Shown here: piece after piece, positions 35,469-44,183 of the stretch | How the letters are laid out: each line of letters starts with the position of its first letter | Numbering within the stretch: position 1 is the first letter of the stretch | From: Streptomyces monomycini | GTDB taxonomy: Bacteria; Actinomycetota; Actinomycetes; Streptomycetales; Streptomycetaceae | Length of the DNA: 64,000 bases | Assembly (NCBI RefSeq): GCF_022271435.1 | Contig: NZ_JAFIQY010000001.1 | Location: 248,001-312,000 of the forward strand | Direction: 5' to 3' | Translations under genes and position numbers: made by a program | The notes under the pieces: model-generated | What the model was told of the DNA's origin: nothing | What the model saw: the letters and a program-made list of their open reading frames with translations, nothing else | Database searches by the model: none

Positions 35469-36158
35469 TCATGCGGGGCCGGGGCGGGCCGAGATCGCTC
35501 GCAGGCCGAGTTCGGCCGCGGCGCTGAGGCTGGCGGCGACGGGTACGGCGACGGCCGCCGCCCGCTCCGGGTCGTACGAGCCGTCGGCGAGCAGGACGCA
35601 GGAGGCGCCGACCGCGACGGCCGCTTCGTTGTCGTCCAGGGTGTCACCGATGAGCAGCACCCGGTCCACGCTCAGCTCGGCCGGATGCCGCTCCCGTACG
35701 GCGTCCAGGTGCCGCGCCAGCATGGCCTGTTTGCTCTCGGTGCGGTGCTGCCGGGCCATCCCCTCGGCGACCAGGAAACGGGACATCAGGCCCTCGCGTT
35801 CGAGCAGGGCGACCACCTCGTCGTGCTCCCCCATCGACAGCAGGGAATGGGTGACGCCGGCGCCCGCCAGGCTGTCCAGGATGTCGGCGACGCCTTCCCG
35901 GAGCCGGGCCCGGTCGAGCAGCTTCCGGTACGTCTGGTGATAGCACTCGGCGATGGCCTTCCACTGGAGGTCGGTGAACGTCCGTTCCAGCAGGCTCGTG
36001 TAGAAACTGCGTACCGGGCGGGTGAACGCCCTGCGGTAGGCCTCGTGCGTGATGTCCCCGCCGCCGACGGCCCGGCAGGCGGCGCTGGCCGCGGCGACGC
36101 TGATGTCGATGTCGTCGAAGAGCGTGCCGTTCCAGTCCCAGACGATGTGGGCCGTCAC
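35469..36158 (-). CDS. HAD-superfamily phosphatase
   Basis: 229 residues, HAD-IA type. Motif I is 'VWDWNGTLFDDID' with the nucleophile Asp at residue 8, motif II is in 'THSLLSMG', and motifs III/IV are 'VLLIGDTLDDNEAAVAVG'. The helical cap lies at about residues 20-90. It would remove a phosphate from a small metabolite, such as a nucleotide or sugar-phosphate intermediate. GTG 36158 overlaps the radical SAM stop by 4 bases (GTGA), so the two are coupled. Confidence 0.82.
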   Translation of the reverse strand: MTAHIVWDWNGTLFDDIDISVAAASAACRAVGGGDITHEAYRRAFTRPVRSFYTSLLERTFTDLQWKAIAECYHQTYRKLLDRARLREGVADILDSLAGAGVTHSLLSMGEHDEVVALLEREGLMSRFLVAEGMARQHRTESKQAMLARHLDAVRERHPAELSVDRVLLIGDTLDDNEAAVAVGASCVLLADGSYDPERAAAVAVPVAASLSAAAELGLRAISARPGPA

Positions 36159-37504
36159 ACCCGGACTTTGCCCGAGGTCAGCAGATGAATGCGCTTCTCC
36201 GGCGGTACCGGCGGAACCGGACGGTGGCTCAGCCACATCGTCTCCTGCCGGTCCAGGATGTCCAGATACTCGCTGCGGACCTCCTGGTACCGCTGAGCCG
36301 TCTCCGGGAACACCGACTCGTAGATCATGTCGCACAGGTGGAGATTCCTTTTCCAGTGATCTTCGTCTTGGGCCGTCACCGGCATCACGCCCCAGAACCG
36401 GAACGGTATGTCCAGCAGCCGGTCGCGTGCGTCCGGAATGTACGGCGTGTAGATGTTCGACTGAATGTGGTAGTTCGGGACGAGTCCTCGGCTGATGATG
36501 CTGCGGATGTAGTCGATCTGGCCGAGGTCGGCCTCGTAGTCGATGTCGAGCAGACCCGAGATGAAACTGGGTTTGATGGAGATGCCCCGCGCGGCGGCGA
36601 ACTGGAGGCGGTCCTCGAAGCTCTCCACCTCCACCGGTTTGTTGATCTCTTTGCTGGTGAAGTTCTCGATACCGACGAGGACGGAGTGGCATCCCGTCTC
36701 GGCCATCCGGTCCAGGTTCTCGTCGGTGAGCGTCACCAGGCACGTCTGCTGCGACCAGGCGATACCGGCCTCCGACAGCACGTCCATCATTTCGTCGGCG
36801 TGCTGCTGCCGCATGAAGAAGAACGGGTCGGCCACGGACACCGCGTCGGCGCCGTACTCCGTCTGGAGATACCGGACCTCGTCCCGCAGAACCTCGGGGT
36901 CCTTGTAGTTGATCTTGTAGACCATGGGGTTCAGGCAGAAGGTGCACTTGTACGTGCACCCGATGCTGGTGACGACCGTGTAGCGGATCTTGTCCCGCAC
37001 CTCGGGCGCGTAGGTCTCGCCGATCCACGAGTTGTCCGGCCGGAAGGTACGGAACTTCAAGTCGTCCACCCGGCCGAACACCTGCTTCGCCCACGCGAAG
37101 ATGTCCCGGTTGGTCACCACGAACTCGCAGTCGGCTTCGAGCTTGAGCAGGTCGGGCCGCAGGAAGTGGTTGGAGCTGACCGCCGGCCCGCCGACGAAGA
37201 GTTTCGCGGGCGAACGCCGGGACATGTCGACGGCGATCTGACGCGTGCTGTCGTACGAGTTGACCGTCGAGGAAATCAGGACGGCGTCCGGACGGTGGTC
37301 CAGGACCCGCTGCATGTTCTCCTCGTACGTACCGAAGTTGAAGTCGACGACCCAGGCGTCCGGTGTGTAGTGCCGGGCGATGCTGTAGAGGTACGTCAGC
37401 GCCTGCGCGATGTGGTAGGTCGAACCGTTCTTGACTTCCGTCGCCAAGTGCGGGCGCCATCCCGTGCAGTACCCAACGTGCGGAAAAATGATGACAACCC
37501 GCAT
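36155..37504 (-). CDS. B12-binding-type radical SAM enzyme (1)
   Basis: 449 residues. An N-terminal Rossmann-like cobalamin-binding-type domain (about 1-130, with 'LFVGGPAVSSNHF') precedes the radical SAM core whose CxxxCxxC is in 'SIGCTYKCTFCLNP' (about residues 180-187). The C-terminal ~120 residues match no domain I know. Enzymes of this class methylate unactivated carbon or phosphorus or rearrange skeletons. The nucleocidin cluster is reported to have a similar B12 radical SAM gene (nucJ). ATG 37504 with GAGAGG upstream is chosen over the earlier in-frame start at 37537, which has no site. Confidence 0.82.
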   Translation of the reverse strand: MRVVIIFPHVGYCTGWRPHLATEVKNGSTYHIAQALTYLYSIARHYTPDAWVVDFNFGTYEENMQRVLDHRPDAVLISSTVNSYDSTRQIAVDMSRRSPAKLFVGGPAVSSNHFLRPDLLKLEADCEFVVTNRDIFAWAKQVFGRVDDLKFRTFRPDNSWIGETYAPEVRDKIRYTVVTSIGCTYKCTFCLNPMVYKINYKDPEVLRDEVRYLQTEYGADAVSVADPFFFMRQQHADEMMDVLSEAGIAWSQQTCLVTLTDENLDRMAETGCHSVLVGIENFTSKEINKPVEVESFEDRLQFAAARGISIKPSFISGLLDIDYEADLGQIDYIRSIISRGLVPNYHIQSNIYTPYIPDARDRLLDIPFRFWGVMPVTAQDEDHWKRNLHLCDMIYESVFPETAQRYQEVRSEYLDILDRQETMWLSHRPVPPVPPEKRIHLLTSGKVRV

Positions 37505-37822
37505 GGTTACCCTCTCTGTCGTCACCGCACCGATCACGTCCTGCCGGACGCCTGTCCAGCCGGAATCGGCAGCAGCGGTGCTGAGGAACAGAAATCGCCG
37601 GATCGACGGGCGAGCAGACGGGCAGGCCTTTGACCGTCGTACGACGAGAATTGCCGCGCACTTCCCGCACGTGCACCGAAGGTGGTCCCCTGCTCGATTT
37701 CCCAGCAGGCTAACGACGCGCCTCTCGGAGCGTCAAGCGTCATACGCACCGGCCGTCAGCACCTATTCCGCCGAGGAGCCGCACGCGAAATCGTGGGCCC
37801 CTCGGCGGCACTGATCGCCCGT
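37505..37822. promoter_or_regulatory. Intergenic promoter region with a perfect 12-bp palindrome
   Basis: A gap of 318 bases before the radical SAM-HAD pair. The only clear element is CGTCGTACGACG at 37635-37646, a perfect palindrome about 130 bases upstream of the start, which could be an operator. No gene is supported. Confidence 0.35.
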
Positions 37823-38701
37823 TCAGGACGGCGCGGGCAGCCCCAGGGCCCTGGCGGCCCAGGGCAGGGCCACTTCGAGCTGACGCCGCTGAATGTCCCG
37901 CACCATCGGCGCTTGCGGAATCAGCGGCAGCCCGGCCCGCGCGGCGAAGAAGCCGGCCACCAGCGCGGCCAGTTCCGGCGGGACGGAAGCCACCTCCTCC
38001 GGAGCCGGTCCGCCCTCCAGTCGCAGGCTCGGCAGCCAGAAGGCGACGTCGAACTGCGCGTTGCCGACCGCGGCGTGATTCCAGTCGAACAGGAACGCCC
38101 GCCCCTCGCGGAAGCACAGATTGTCGCTGCGGACGTCCAGGTGCAGCAGACTGTCACCGTCCAGCTGCTCCGGGCGCGCCGCCTCGAGCAGTACCGGGAG
38201 CGCGCGGTCCAGCCAGGCGGCGGAGCACAGCCCCAGGGACAGGAACGGCTTCGGATCGGCCGCCACCTCCGGCCAGTTGTCCTCGCCCATGTGGGTGGAG
38301 CGGGCCGTCGGCAGCCCGGGGGGCGCTTCGTGCCCGGCGACCGCCCGCAAGGTCGCGAGCACCGCGTCGATCTTCCCCTTCGACCAGGGCGGACTCCACT
38401 CGCCGTCGGAGAGGTCCTCCAGGACGAGCACCGGAAGTTCCCCGTCGTCGTGCCACCCGAGCACGCGCGGCACCACGTCGAGACGGAGCGCGTCGTAGAC
38501 TTCGTACTCCCTGCGCAGCCACTCGGCGGTGACGGCGTCGTCGGCGTGCTTGACGAACGCGGTCCGGTCGTCGGCCAGGCGGACGATCCAGCGGCGATTG
38601 TTCGTGTAACCCCGCCCCTGGATTCGCTCCGCCGACTTCACTGTCTGCCCCAGCGCCCGTTCGATGCGCAGGGTCTCATCTTCGTGCAAATACATCGGCA
38701 C
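37823..38701 (-). CDS. APH-family phosphotransferase
   Basis: 292 residues. The kinase catalytic loop is 'LLHLDVRSDNLCF' (HxDxxxxN, about residues 185-195) and the metal-binding segment is 'FLFDWNHAAVG'. 'ERIQGRGYTNNRRWIVRL' and 'TAFVKHAD' form the N-lobe with the ATP-binding Lys. The family phosphorylates aminoglycosides, nucleosides, amino sugars or homoserine. In a cluster for an antimetabolite it could be a self-resistance kinase or a biosynthetic kinase. ATG 38701 or 38695 is the start. It is separated from both neighbours by 170-320 bases and may be its own transcript. Confidence 0.75.
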   Translation of the reverse strand: MPMYLHEDETLRIERALGQTVKSAERIQGRGYTNNRRWIVRLADDRTAFVKHADDAVTAEWLRREYEVYDALRLDVVPRVLGWHDDGELPVLVLEDLSDGEWSPPWSKGKIDAVLATLRAVAGHEAPPGLPTARSTHMGEDNWPEVAADPKPFLSLGLCSAAWLDRALPVLLEAARPEQLDGDSLLHLDVRSDNLCFREGRAFLFDWNHAAVGNAQFDVAFWLPSLRLEGGPAPEEVASVPPELAALVAGFFAARAGLPLIPQAPMVRDIQRRQLEVALPWAARALGLPAPS

Positions 38702-38872
38702 ACATTAGCATTTTCACTTCTGCCGCATTCCGGAAATCGCCGAATACGTTGAATTCACGCCACCCTTCTGTCCGACGATCGCCGATGCGTCACCGAAGGT
38801 CCTTTTATCGGACACTCCGGCGATACCACTCAGCACCTCCGATTCCGTCGGCGGACGGCTGCCGGCGGCACG

Positions 38873-39844
38873 TCAGAAGTAGCCCTCGCGCTTGCGGTCC
38901 TCCATCGCGGCCTCGGACATCCGGTCGTCCGCCCGGCCGGCCCCCCGTTCGGTCAGCCGTGACGCCGCGATCTCGGCGATGACCTGCTCGACCGTCCCGG
39001 CGTCGGAGTCCACCGCCCCGGTGCACGACATGTCGCCGACCGTCCGGAAACGCACCGTCCGCCGCTCCAGGGTCTCCGCGTCCTTCGGCCCGCCCCACTC
39101 CCCCGGTGACAGCCACATGCCGTCGCGGCGGAACACCGTGCGGGTGTGGGCGAAATAGATGGCCGGAAGCTCGACCTTCTCGCGGGCGATGTAGTGCCAC
39201 ACGTCCAGTTCGGTCCAGTTGGACAGCGGGAAGACGCGTACATGTTCGCCGGGGGCGTGCCGCCCGTTGTACAGCTGCCAGAGTTCCGGCCGCTGCCGGC
39301 GGGGGTCCCACGCGCCGAAGTCGTCCCGCAGCGAGAACACCCGTTCCTTGGCGCGCGCCTTCTCCTCGTCCCGCCGGGCGCCGCCGAGCACCGCGTCGTG
39401 CCGGCCGGCCGCGATGGCGTCCAGCAGCGGCACCGTCTGCAAAGGATTGCGGGTGCCGTCCGGTCGCTCGCGCAACCGCCCGTCGTCGATGTAGCGCTGC
39501 ACCGAGGCGACCTGTAACCGGAGCTTGTGCAGGGCCACGGTACGGTCCCGGTGGGCGAGGACTTCCGGGAAATTGTGGCCGGTGTCCACGTGCAACAGCA
39601 CAAAAGGCAGAGGAGCCGGGGCAAAAGCCTTCAGTGCCAGGTGCAGTACGACGATCGAGTCCTTTCCCCCGGAAAAGAGGATGACCGGCCGTTCGAATTC
39701 GCCGGCCACCTCGCGCAGAATGTGCACCGCCTCCGACTCCAGCACGTCGAGGTAGGCCAGAGAACGGACCGGAGGGCGGCCCCCGCTGCCCGGCCCGGCC
39801 GCGCCGGTGGCCGTGGAGGCCCGTTCTTCGCCCGCTGCCCGCAT
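38873..39844 (-). CDS. cysD: Sulfate adenylyltransferase small subunit (CysD), without CysN nearby
   Basis: 323 residues, full-length for CysD. The PP-loop ATP-pyrophosphatase motif 'FSGGKDSIVVLHLALKAF' is at about residues 57-74. 'VDTGHNFPEV' and 'GARRDEEKARAKERVFS' are CysD signatures, and the C-terminus ends with the conserved 'REGYF'. CysD makes adenosine-5'-phosphosulfate from ATP and sulfate, normally driven by the GTPase CysN. No cysN or cysC is in the window. It is likely a dedicated supply of activated sulfate for the two sulfotransferases. It starts 13 bases after the APRT-like gene stop. Confidence 0.88.
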   Translation of the reverse strand: MRAAGEERASTATGAAGPGSGGRPPVRSLAYLDVLESEAVHILREVAGEFERPVILFSGGKDSIVVLHLALKAFAPAPLPFVLLHVDTGHNFPEVLAHRDRTVALHKLRLQVASVQRYIDDGRLRERPDGTRNPLQTVPLLDAIAAGRHDAVLGGARRDEEKARAKERVFSLRDDFGAWDPRRQRPELWQLYNGRHAPGEHVRVFPLSNWTELDVWHYIAREKVELPAIYFAHTRTVFRRDGMWLSPGEWGGPKDAETLERRTVRFRTVGDMSCTGAVDSDAGTVEQVIAEIAASRLTERGAGRADDRMSEAAMEDRKREGYF

Positions 39845-39856
39845 CGGCTCCGTCTC

Positions 39857-40396
39857 CTACGCATCGATCACGGCGTCCACGGGCACCCCGTCGAGGTCGT
39901 GTGCCAGCCGCCGGCGCCCCGACAGCGCCCCCAGTTCCAGCATGAAGGCCACGCCGACGACCTCGGCCCCCGCCTCCGCGACCAGGGAGGCGGCCGCCAG
40001 AGCGGTGCCGCCCGTCGCCAGCACGTCGTCGACCACGACCACCCGGTCCTTCGGTCCCAGGGCGTCACACTGGAGCTCGAACTCGTCCGTCCCGTATTCC
40101 AGTTCGTACACTCGGCGGAACGTCCTGCCGGGCAATTTGCCGCTCTTGCGGATGACCGCGAACCCCAGCCCGGACCGTACGGCCACCGGCGCGCCCAGCA
40201 CGAATCCGCGGGCCTCGAGTCCGACGACCATGGTGGCTTCGCGGCTGCGGCACACGTCGGCCAGTGCGTCCACGAGTGCGGTGAACGCAATCGGGTCAGC
40301 CAGTAGAGAGGCGTAGTCCTTGAACAGCACACCGGGATACGGATGGTCCGGCACATCGCGGATGTAGCCGGCCAGCCACGTGGCCAGCGGCATCAT
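39857..40396 (-). CDS. apt: Adenine phosphoribosyltransferase-like protein
   Basis: 179 residues. It has 'YIRDVPDHPYPGVLFKDY' near the start and 'VVGLEARGFVLGAPVA', both APRT signatures. The PRPP-binding loop 'VVVVDDVLATGGTAL' is at about residues 119-133. APRT makes AMP from adenine and PRPP. In this cluster it could salvage or produce the adenosine scaffold, or recycle adenine from side reactions. ATG 40396 overlaps the sulfotransferase stop in an ATGA; ATGs at 40393 and 40402 are equally possible. A housekeeping copy would be expected elsewhere, so this is probably a cluster-specific duplicate. Confidence 0.85.
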   Translation of the reverse strand: MMPLATWLAGYIRDVPDHPYPGVLFKDYASLLADPIAFTALVDALADVCRSREATMVVGLEARGFVLGAPVAVRSGLGFAVIRKSGKLPGRTFRRVYELEYGTDEFELQCDALGPKDRVVVVDDVLATGGTALAAASLVAEAGAEVVGVAFMLELGALSGRRRLAHDLDGVPVDAVIDA

Positions 40397-41742
40397 CTCC
40401 ATTCCGACCGGTCCCGATAGCCGAGGCGCTCGGCCATGTCCGCGGTTTTCCGGCCGATGGCCGGCTCGATCAACGCCGCGCGCTCCGTCCAGCGCCACCC
40501 TCGCGGACGTGCGGTCGCCACGACCGGCCGGATGCCGTGGTGCACCGCCCTTCGGAATGCACCGGTCAGGGGGACACCGAGCCATTCGCCCATCTTCTCG
40601 AAAGAGGCGATCCGGCCCGCCGAGCCCGCGGTCAGGTCTTCGAAACGGACGGTCATACGGTCGATCGAAGCGTCGCCGAGATGACCGAGCACCGCCTCGT
40701 GGGCGCTGCGCCACTGGAACGCGCAGACTTCGGCCAGTGGCGCGCCGGTGTACTCCTCCCAGCCGGGTGGGAGGTCGAACTTCCACCACCACTGGTTGTC
40801 CTCGTTCTGCTCGGCATACCCGTGAATGCCCAGCGGTTTCTCCATCCGGTGCGCGTGAAAACCATGATGGCGCCACCCGTCGTAGAGACCGTTGACGGAA
40901 GCGGCCGGATTCCGGGTCAGGTGCAGTACCCGGAAGCGAGCGTTGGGGAAGAGCGACCGCAGGAAAGGCAGGCGATACGCATTGCTCGGTGTCTTGACGA
41001 CCAGGGGCTTGTCGTGCAGGTCGGCGGCGTCCGCCCGGCGCCAGGGACGTGCCACGACGAACGGTGGCTCCTCCACGAGAAAGTCCCCCGGCGCCCGTGG
41101 TCCGGTGTCCACGAACGGATTCCCGCGCTCGGCTTCTTTCGGCAGGTCGTAGTACCGCGGATCGACCGGCAGGCCCCGCTCGGACAGTTCCTCCAGTACG
41201 GCCAGCAGACACCTGGCCTCGTGGGATCCCTCCGGCGCGTCCGCGGACCGGCGGTACGGACGTGCGCGCCACGCGCGACGGACCGTCTCGACGAGTTCCA
41301 GCGGTTCCAGCGGCAGTTCCGGCCATTGCACGATCAGCCGCCAGGCCATGTCGGCACAGACCTGGTTCTCGTCGCGCTCCTGGGCCGCGCTCCCCGCGTC
41401 CCGCGCCATTTCCTCGGCCAGTACCGAACGCGCCCAGGGTTCCAACGCGGTCGCGTGCTCGGCGCCCAGCGCGTCGGAGCCGGTACGGCTCTCCGGGTGG
41501 CCGAGCCCGGCCAGGCGGAGAAAGGGATTGGTCTCCGCCTGGAAATGCAGCAGCTCACGGGAGTACCGGAGGATCTCGGCCACCATGCTGGAGCCACCGC
41601 GGGAACTGCAGGCGAGCACCACGACCTCGCCGACCCTGCCGAGGAAATCCGGCACGGCAGGGCCGCGCAGGGGCCGCAGCGCTTCCAGGCGTTCGTGCAA
41701 CGTGGCGAGCCCCTGCGGCGCACTGACAGAATGCGTGGTCAT
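40393..41742 (-). CDS. PAPS-type sulfotransferase family protein (1)
   Basis: 449 residues, long for the family. The 5'-phosphosulfate loop is 'VVVLACSSRGGSSMVAEIL' (about residues 40-58). The 3'-phosphate segment is 'FRVLHLTRNPAASVNGLYDGW' (Arg and Ser, about residues 275-295). The C-terminal third is unfamiliar. It would transfer sulfate from PAPS to a hydroxyl or amine. It is the larger of two sulfotransferases in the operon. ATG 41742 lies 8 bases after the GyrB-fusion stop, and its own stop overlaps the APRT start. Confidence 0.78.
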   Translation of the reverse strand: MTTHSVSAPQGLATLHERLEALRPLRGPAVPDFLGRVGEVVVLACSSRGGSSMVAEILRYSRELLHFQAETNPFLRLAGLGHPESRTGSDALGAEHATALEPWARSVLAEEMARDAGSAAQERDENQVCADMAWRLIVQWPELPLEPLELVETVRRAWRARPYRRSADAPEGSHEARCLLAVLEELSERGLPVDPRYYDLPKEAERGNPFVDTGPRAPGDFLVEEPPFVVARPWRRADAADLHDKPLVVKTPSNAYRLPFLRSLFPNARFRVLHLTRNPAASVNGLYDGWRHHGFHAHRMEKPLGIHGYAEQNEDNQWWWKFDLPPGWEEYTGAPLAEVCAFQWRSAHEAVLGHLGDASIDRMTVRFEDLTAGSAGRIASFEKMGEWLGVPLTGAFRRAVHHGIRPVVATARPRGWRWTERAALIEPAIGRKTADMAERLGYRDRSEWR

Positions 41743-41749
41743 CCGGCCA

Positions 41750-43720
41750 TCACCGCGGTTTCCGCAGCGAATAGACACACCAGCGCCACTGGTCGTTGAT
41801 GGACCCGTCGGCCAGCACCTCGAACGGGTGGGCTTCACGCACCTCGCGCGGCGCTTCGTAGAACAGCCGCTGGATCTCCCGGCGATGCGCCGGGGTGGTC
41901 TCGTGGGTGTCGATCCACTGGTCGATGGATTCCCACAGCAGATATTCGGTCATCCGGACGTCCTGGAATCCGGCGCCGAGGAGCAGGGAGCGGAAATCCT
42001 CCTCACGGAACATCTGGTGCAGCAGCGGCTGTTTCTTCTTGAAGACGCGGTACATCCAGAAGGCGTCCTCGTCCGCGTACGGGACGATCTGCCCCACGAT
42101 GAACTGCCCGCCGGGCCGCAGGACCCGGAAGATCTCCGACACCGGGCGCTCGGGCTGCGGGAGCAGGTGCAGTACCTCGCGCGTGACGACCAGGTCGAAG
42201 GAGTTGTCCGGATAGGGCAGGTCGTAGACCGTGCCCTGGTCCACGCGGTCGAGCCGGGTGGAGGCCAGGGCGACCATCTCGGGGGTGATGTCCAGTCCGA
42301 CCGTCTCCCCGACCCGGTCCTTGAAGGAGGCGCCCACCACACCGCTGCCGCAGCACACGTCGAGCATCCGGGCGTCGGCCGGCACCTCGCACAGCGCGGC
42401 GTGCCGGGCGAGCAGGTCGCCGTCGGTCAGCCAGGCGCAGGAGTCGTGCCAGTTGCGGGAGCGGATACCGAACTGCCGCTGGTACACGGTGTAGTCGATG
42501 GCGAGATCGCGCCGCTGCACGCGGGCGGTGCGGCCGGCCAGCCGGGCGGCGAGCCGGGCGCGGGTGGCGTCCAGCACCCGGGCCACGATCCGCCGCCCCA
42601 GTTCCTCGTCCTTCTCCATCCGGCGGCTGAACTCGCTGTCGACGGCCTCCTGGACGACCTGGCCCACTTCGGGGTTCTGCAGCCGCTTCTTGGTCTGCCC
42701 GTCGAAGCGCGGGTCGTCCATGCGCAAGGAGACGACGGCGGTGAGCCCTTCGAGGACGTCGACGGAGGTGATGCGCTCCCCGAGGTGCGCGTCCAGCATG
42801 CCGCGCGCGGTGGCGTAGCGGTTGATGGCCTGGGCCAGTGCCGAGCGGACCGCGTCGACGTGGGCGCCGCCCTGGTCGGTGCGGACTCCGTTGACGAAGC
42901 TGCGGATCTCCTCCGTGTAGCCTTCCGTCCACTGGAAGGCCAGTTCCAGGGCGCTGTGGTCGCCGGTGGCGTCGACCACGATCGGCTCGGGGTGGACCAC
43001 GGAGGCCGCCCGGTTGAGGTGGGCGAGGAAGCCGCGTACCCCCTCCGCGAACGAGAAGCGGGCCCGGGTGCCGGTCGGCTCGTCCGCCAGCGCGACCGTG
43101 AGTCCGGGGTGCAGGAAGGCGATCTCCTGCAACCGCTCGGTCAGGGTCCGTACGGAGAAGGCGCAGGCGTCGAAGATCCGCGCGTCCGGCCGGAACGTGA
43201 CGCGGGTGCCGCTGCCCTCCGCCGCTCCGGCCTTCGTCAGCTCCATCAGGGGTTCGCCGCAGGAGTATTCCTGGTAGTGGTGCACCCCGTCCCGCCGGAT
43301 GTCCACCCGGAGCCACTCGGCCAGGGCGTTGACGCAGGAGACGCCGACGCCGTGCAGTCCGGCCGAACGGCTGTAGGCCGAGCCGCCGAACTTGCCGCCC
43401 GCGTGGAGGGTGGTGAGGACGACCTCGCACGCCGGGCGGCCGGTGTCCTGGTGGACGTCCACCGGGATGCCCCGCCCGTCGTCCTCCACCGTGCAGGAGC
43501 CGTCCGTGTGCAGGGTGACCGACAGCTCGCGGGCGTGGCCCGCCTCGTGTTCGTCGACGGCGTTGTCGAGCAGCTCGAAGACCAGGTGGTGCAGGCCGTC
43601 GGGACCGGTGGAGCCGATGTACATCGAAGGGTTGCGGCGTACCGCCTCCAGCCCGGAGAAGACCATGATCGCCGATGCGTCGTAGGTGACGGCCGCGGCC
43701 GTCCGCGAATCATCGGTCAT
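41750..43720 (-). CDS. Fusion of GyrB-type GHKL ATPase/transducer with a class I methyltransferase
   Basis: 656 residues. Residues 1 to about 410 are a gyrase-B N-terminal half with intact ATPase motifs: 'FELLDNAVDEHEAGHA' (catalytic Glu, Asn), 'EDDGRGIPV', the lid 'GGKFGGSAYSRSAGLHGVG', and the transducer 'FDGQTKKRL' Lys loop. The Toprim and tail domains are absent. From about residue 450 a Rossmann methyltransferase follows ('MLDVCCGSGVVG', 'VGLDITPEM', 'FDLVVTREVLHLLP'). It could not be a normal gyrase; ATP-driven dimer closure may gate methylation. ATG 43720 has GGGAG seven bases upstream. I know of no characterised protein with this architecture. Confidence 0.85.
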   Translation of the reverse strand: MTDDSRTAAAVTYDASAIMVFSGLEAVRRNPSMYIGSTGPDGLHHLVFELLDNAVDEHEAGHARELSVTLHTDGSCTVEDDGRGIPVDVHQDTGRPACEVVLTTLHAGGKFGGSAYSRSAGLHGVGVSCVNALAEWLRVDIRRDGVHHYQEYSCGEPLMELTKAGAAEGSGTRVTFRPDARIFDACAFSVRTLTERLQEIAFLHPGLTVALADEPTGTRARFSFAEGVRGFLAHLNRAASVVHPEPIVVDATGDHSALELAFQWTEGYTEEIRSFVNGVRTDQGGAHVDAVRSALAQAINRYATARGMLDAHLGERITSVDVLEGLTAVVSLRMDDPRFDGQTKKRLQNPEVGQVVQEAVDSEFSRRMEKDEELGRRIVARVLDATRARLAARLAGRTARVQRRDLAIDYTVYQRQFGIRSRNWHDSCAWLTDGDLLARHAALCEVPADARMLDVCCGSGVVGASFKDRVGETVGLDITPEMVALASTRLDRVDQGTVYDLPYPDNSFDLVVTREVLHLLPQPERPVSEIFRVLRPGGQFIVGQIVPYADEDAFWMYRVFKKKQPLLHQMFREEDFRSLLLGAGFQDVRMTEYLLWESIDQWIDTHETTPAHRREIQRLFYEAPREVREAHPFEVLADGSINDQWRWCVYSLRKPR

Positions 43721-44183
43721 GGCGGGCTCCCGTGAGTGCGGGGTCACCGGCGGATTCGTCCGAGTGCCGGGACATCTCCTGCAGCGCGGCGTCGAGCCGG
43801 GCCGTGTGCTTCTTCTTCAGCGCCATGAGCGTGGTGAGCCAGCTGGCCAGGTCCGCGCCGCCCTCGTCGAGTGCGGCGGCGGTCAGACGCGGGTAGGCCT
43901 CACCGGACTGCTCCAGCGCGGCCGTCACGGACGAGGCCAGGTTCAGCGGGGTGTCCCCCACGTCCCGGAAGCCCGTGGCGGGGGTGACGTCGCGCAGGAC
44001 GTCGAGGTGACCGTGCGCGGCGCACACGATGCTGTCGGCCAGGTCGGTGAACAGCTCCGCGACCTGGGTGTGGCCTTCCGTCTCGGCTATCTGCGCGAAG
44101 TAGGCGTAGCGCAGCGCGGTGGTGGCCTCCGCCGCGAACACCGCGCGCAGTTCGGCCGCCAGGCTCTCACTCGGCTGTGTCAT
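43710..44183 (-). CDS. Rubrerythrin/ferritin-like protein
   Basis: 157 residues, a four-helix bundle. 'AEATTALRYAYFAQIAETEGH' and 'AHGHLDVLRDV' carry the Glu/His ligands of a di-iron site in the manner of a rubrerythrin/ferritin-like domain; there is no C-terminal rubredoxin Cys pair. It could handle peroxide or store iron for the cluster's radical SAM enzymes, or act as a di-iron oxygenase. ATG 44183 follows GAGGAG by four bases. The gene overlaps the methyltransferase upstream (17 bases) and the GyrB fusion downstream (11 bases). Confidence 0.75.
   Translation of the reverse strand: MTQPSESLAAELRAVFAAEATTALRYAYFAQIAETEGHTQVAELFTDLADSIVCAAHGHLDVLRDVTPATGFRDVGDTPLNLASSVTAALEQSGEAYPRLTAAALDEGGADLASWLTTLMALKKKHTARLDAALQEMSRHSDESAGDPALTGARHDR

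Noticed and set aside
38873..39844. DNA phosphorothioation (DndC-like) gene
   Set aside because: The CysD-specific C-terminal 'REGYF' and full CysD layout are present, and no dnd partners lie nearby.
41750..43720. Aminocoumarin-type resistant gyrase B
   Set aside because: The Toprim and C-terminal domains are absent and a methyltransferase follows, so it cannot substitute for gyrase.
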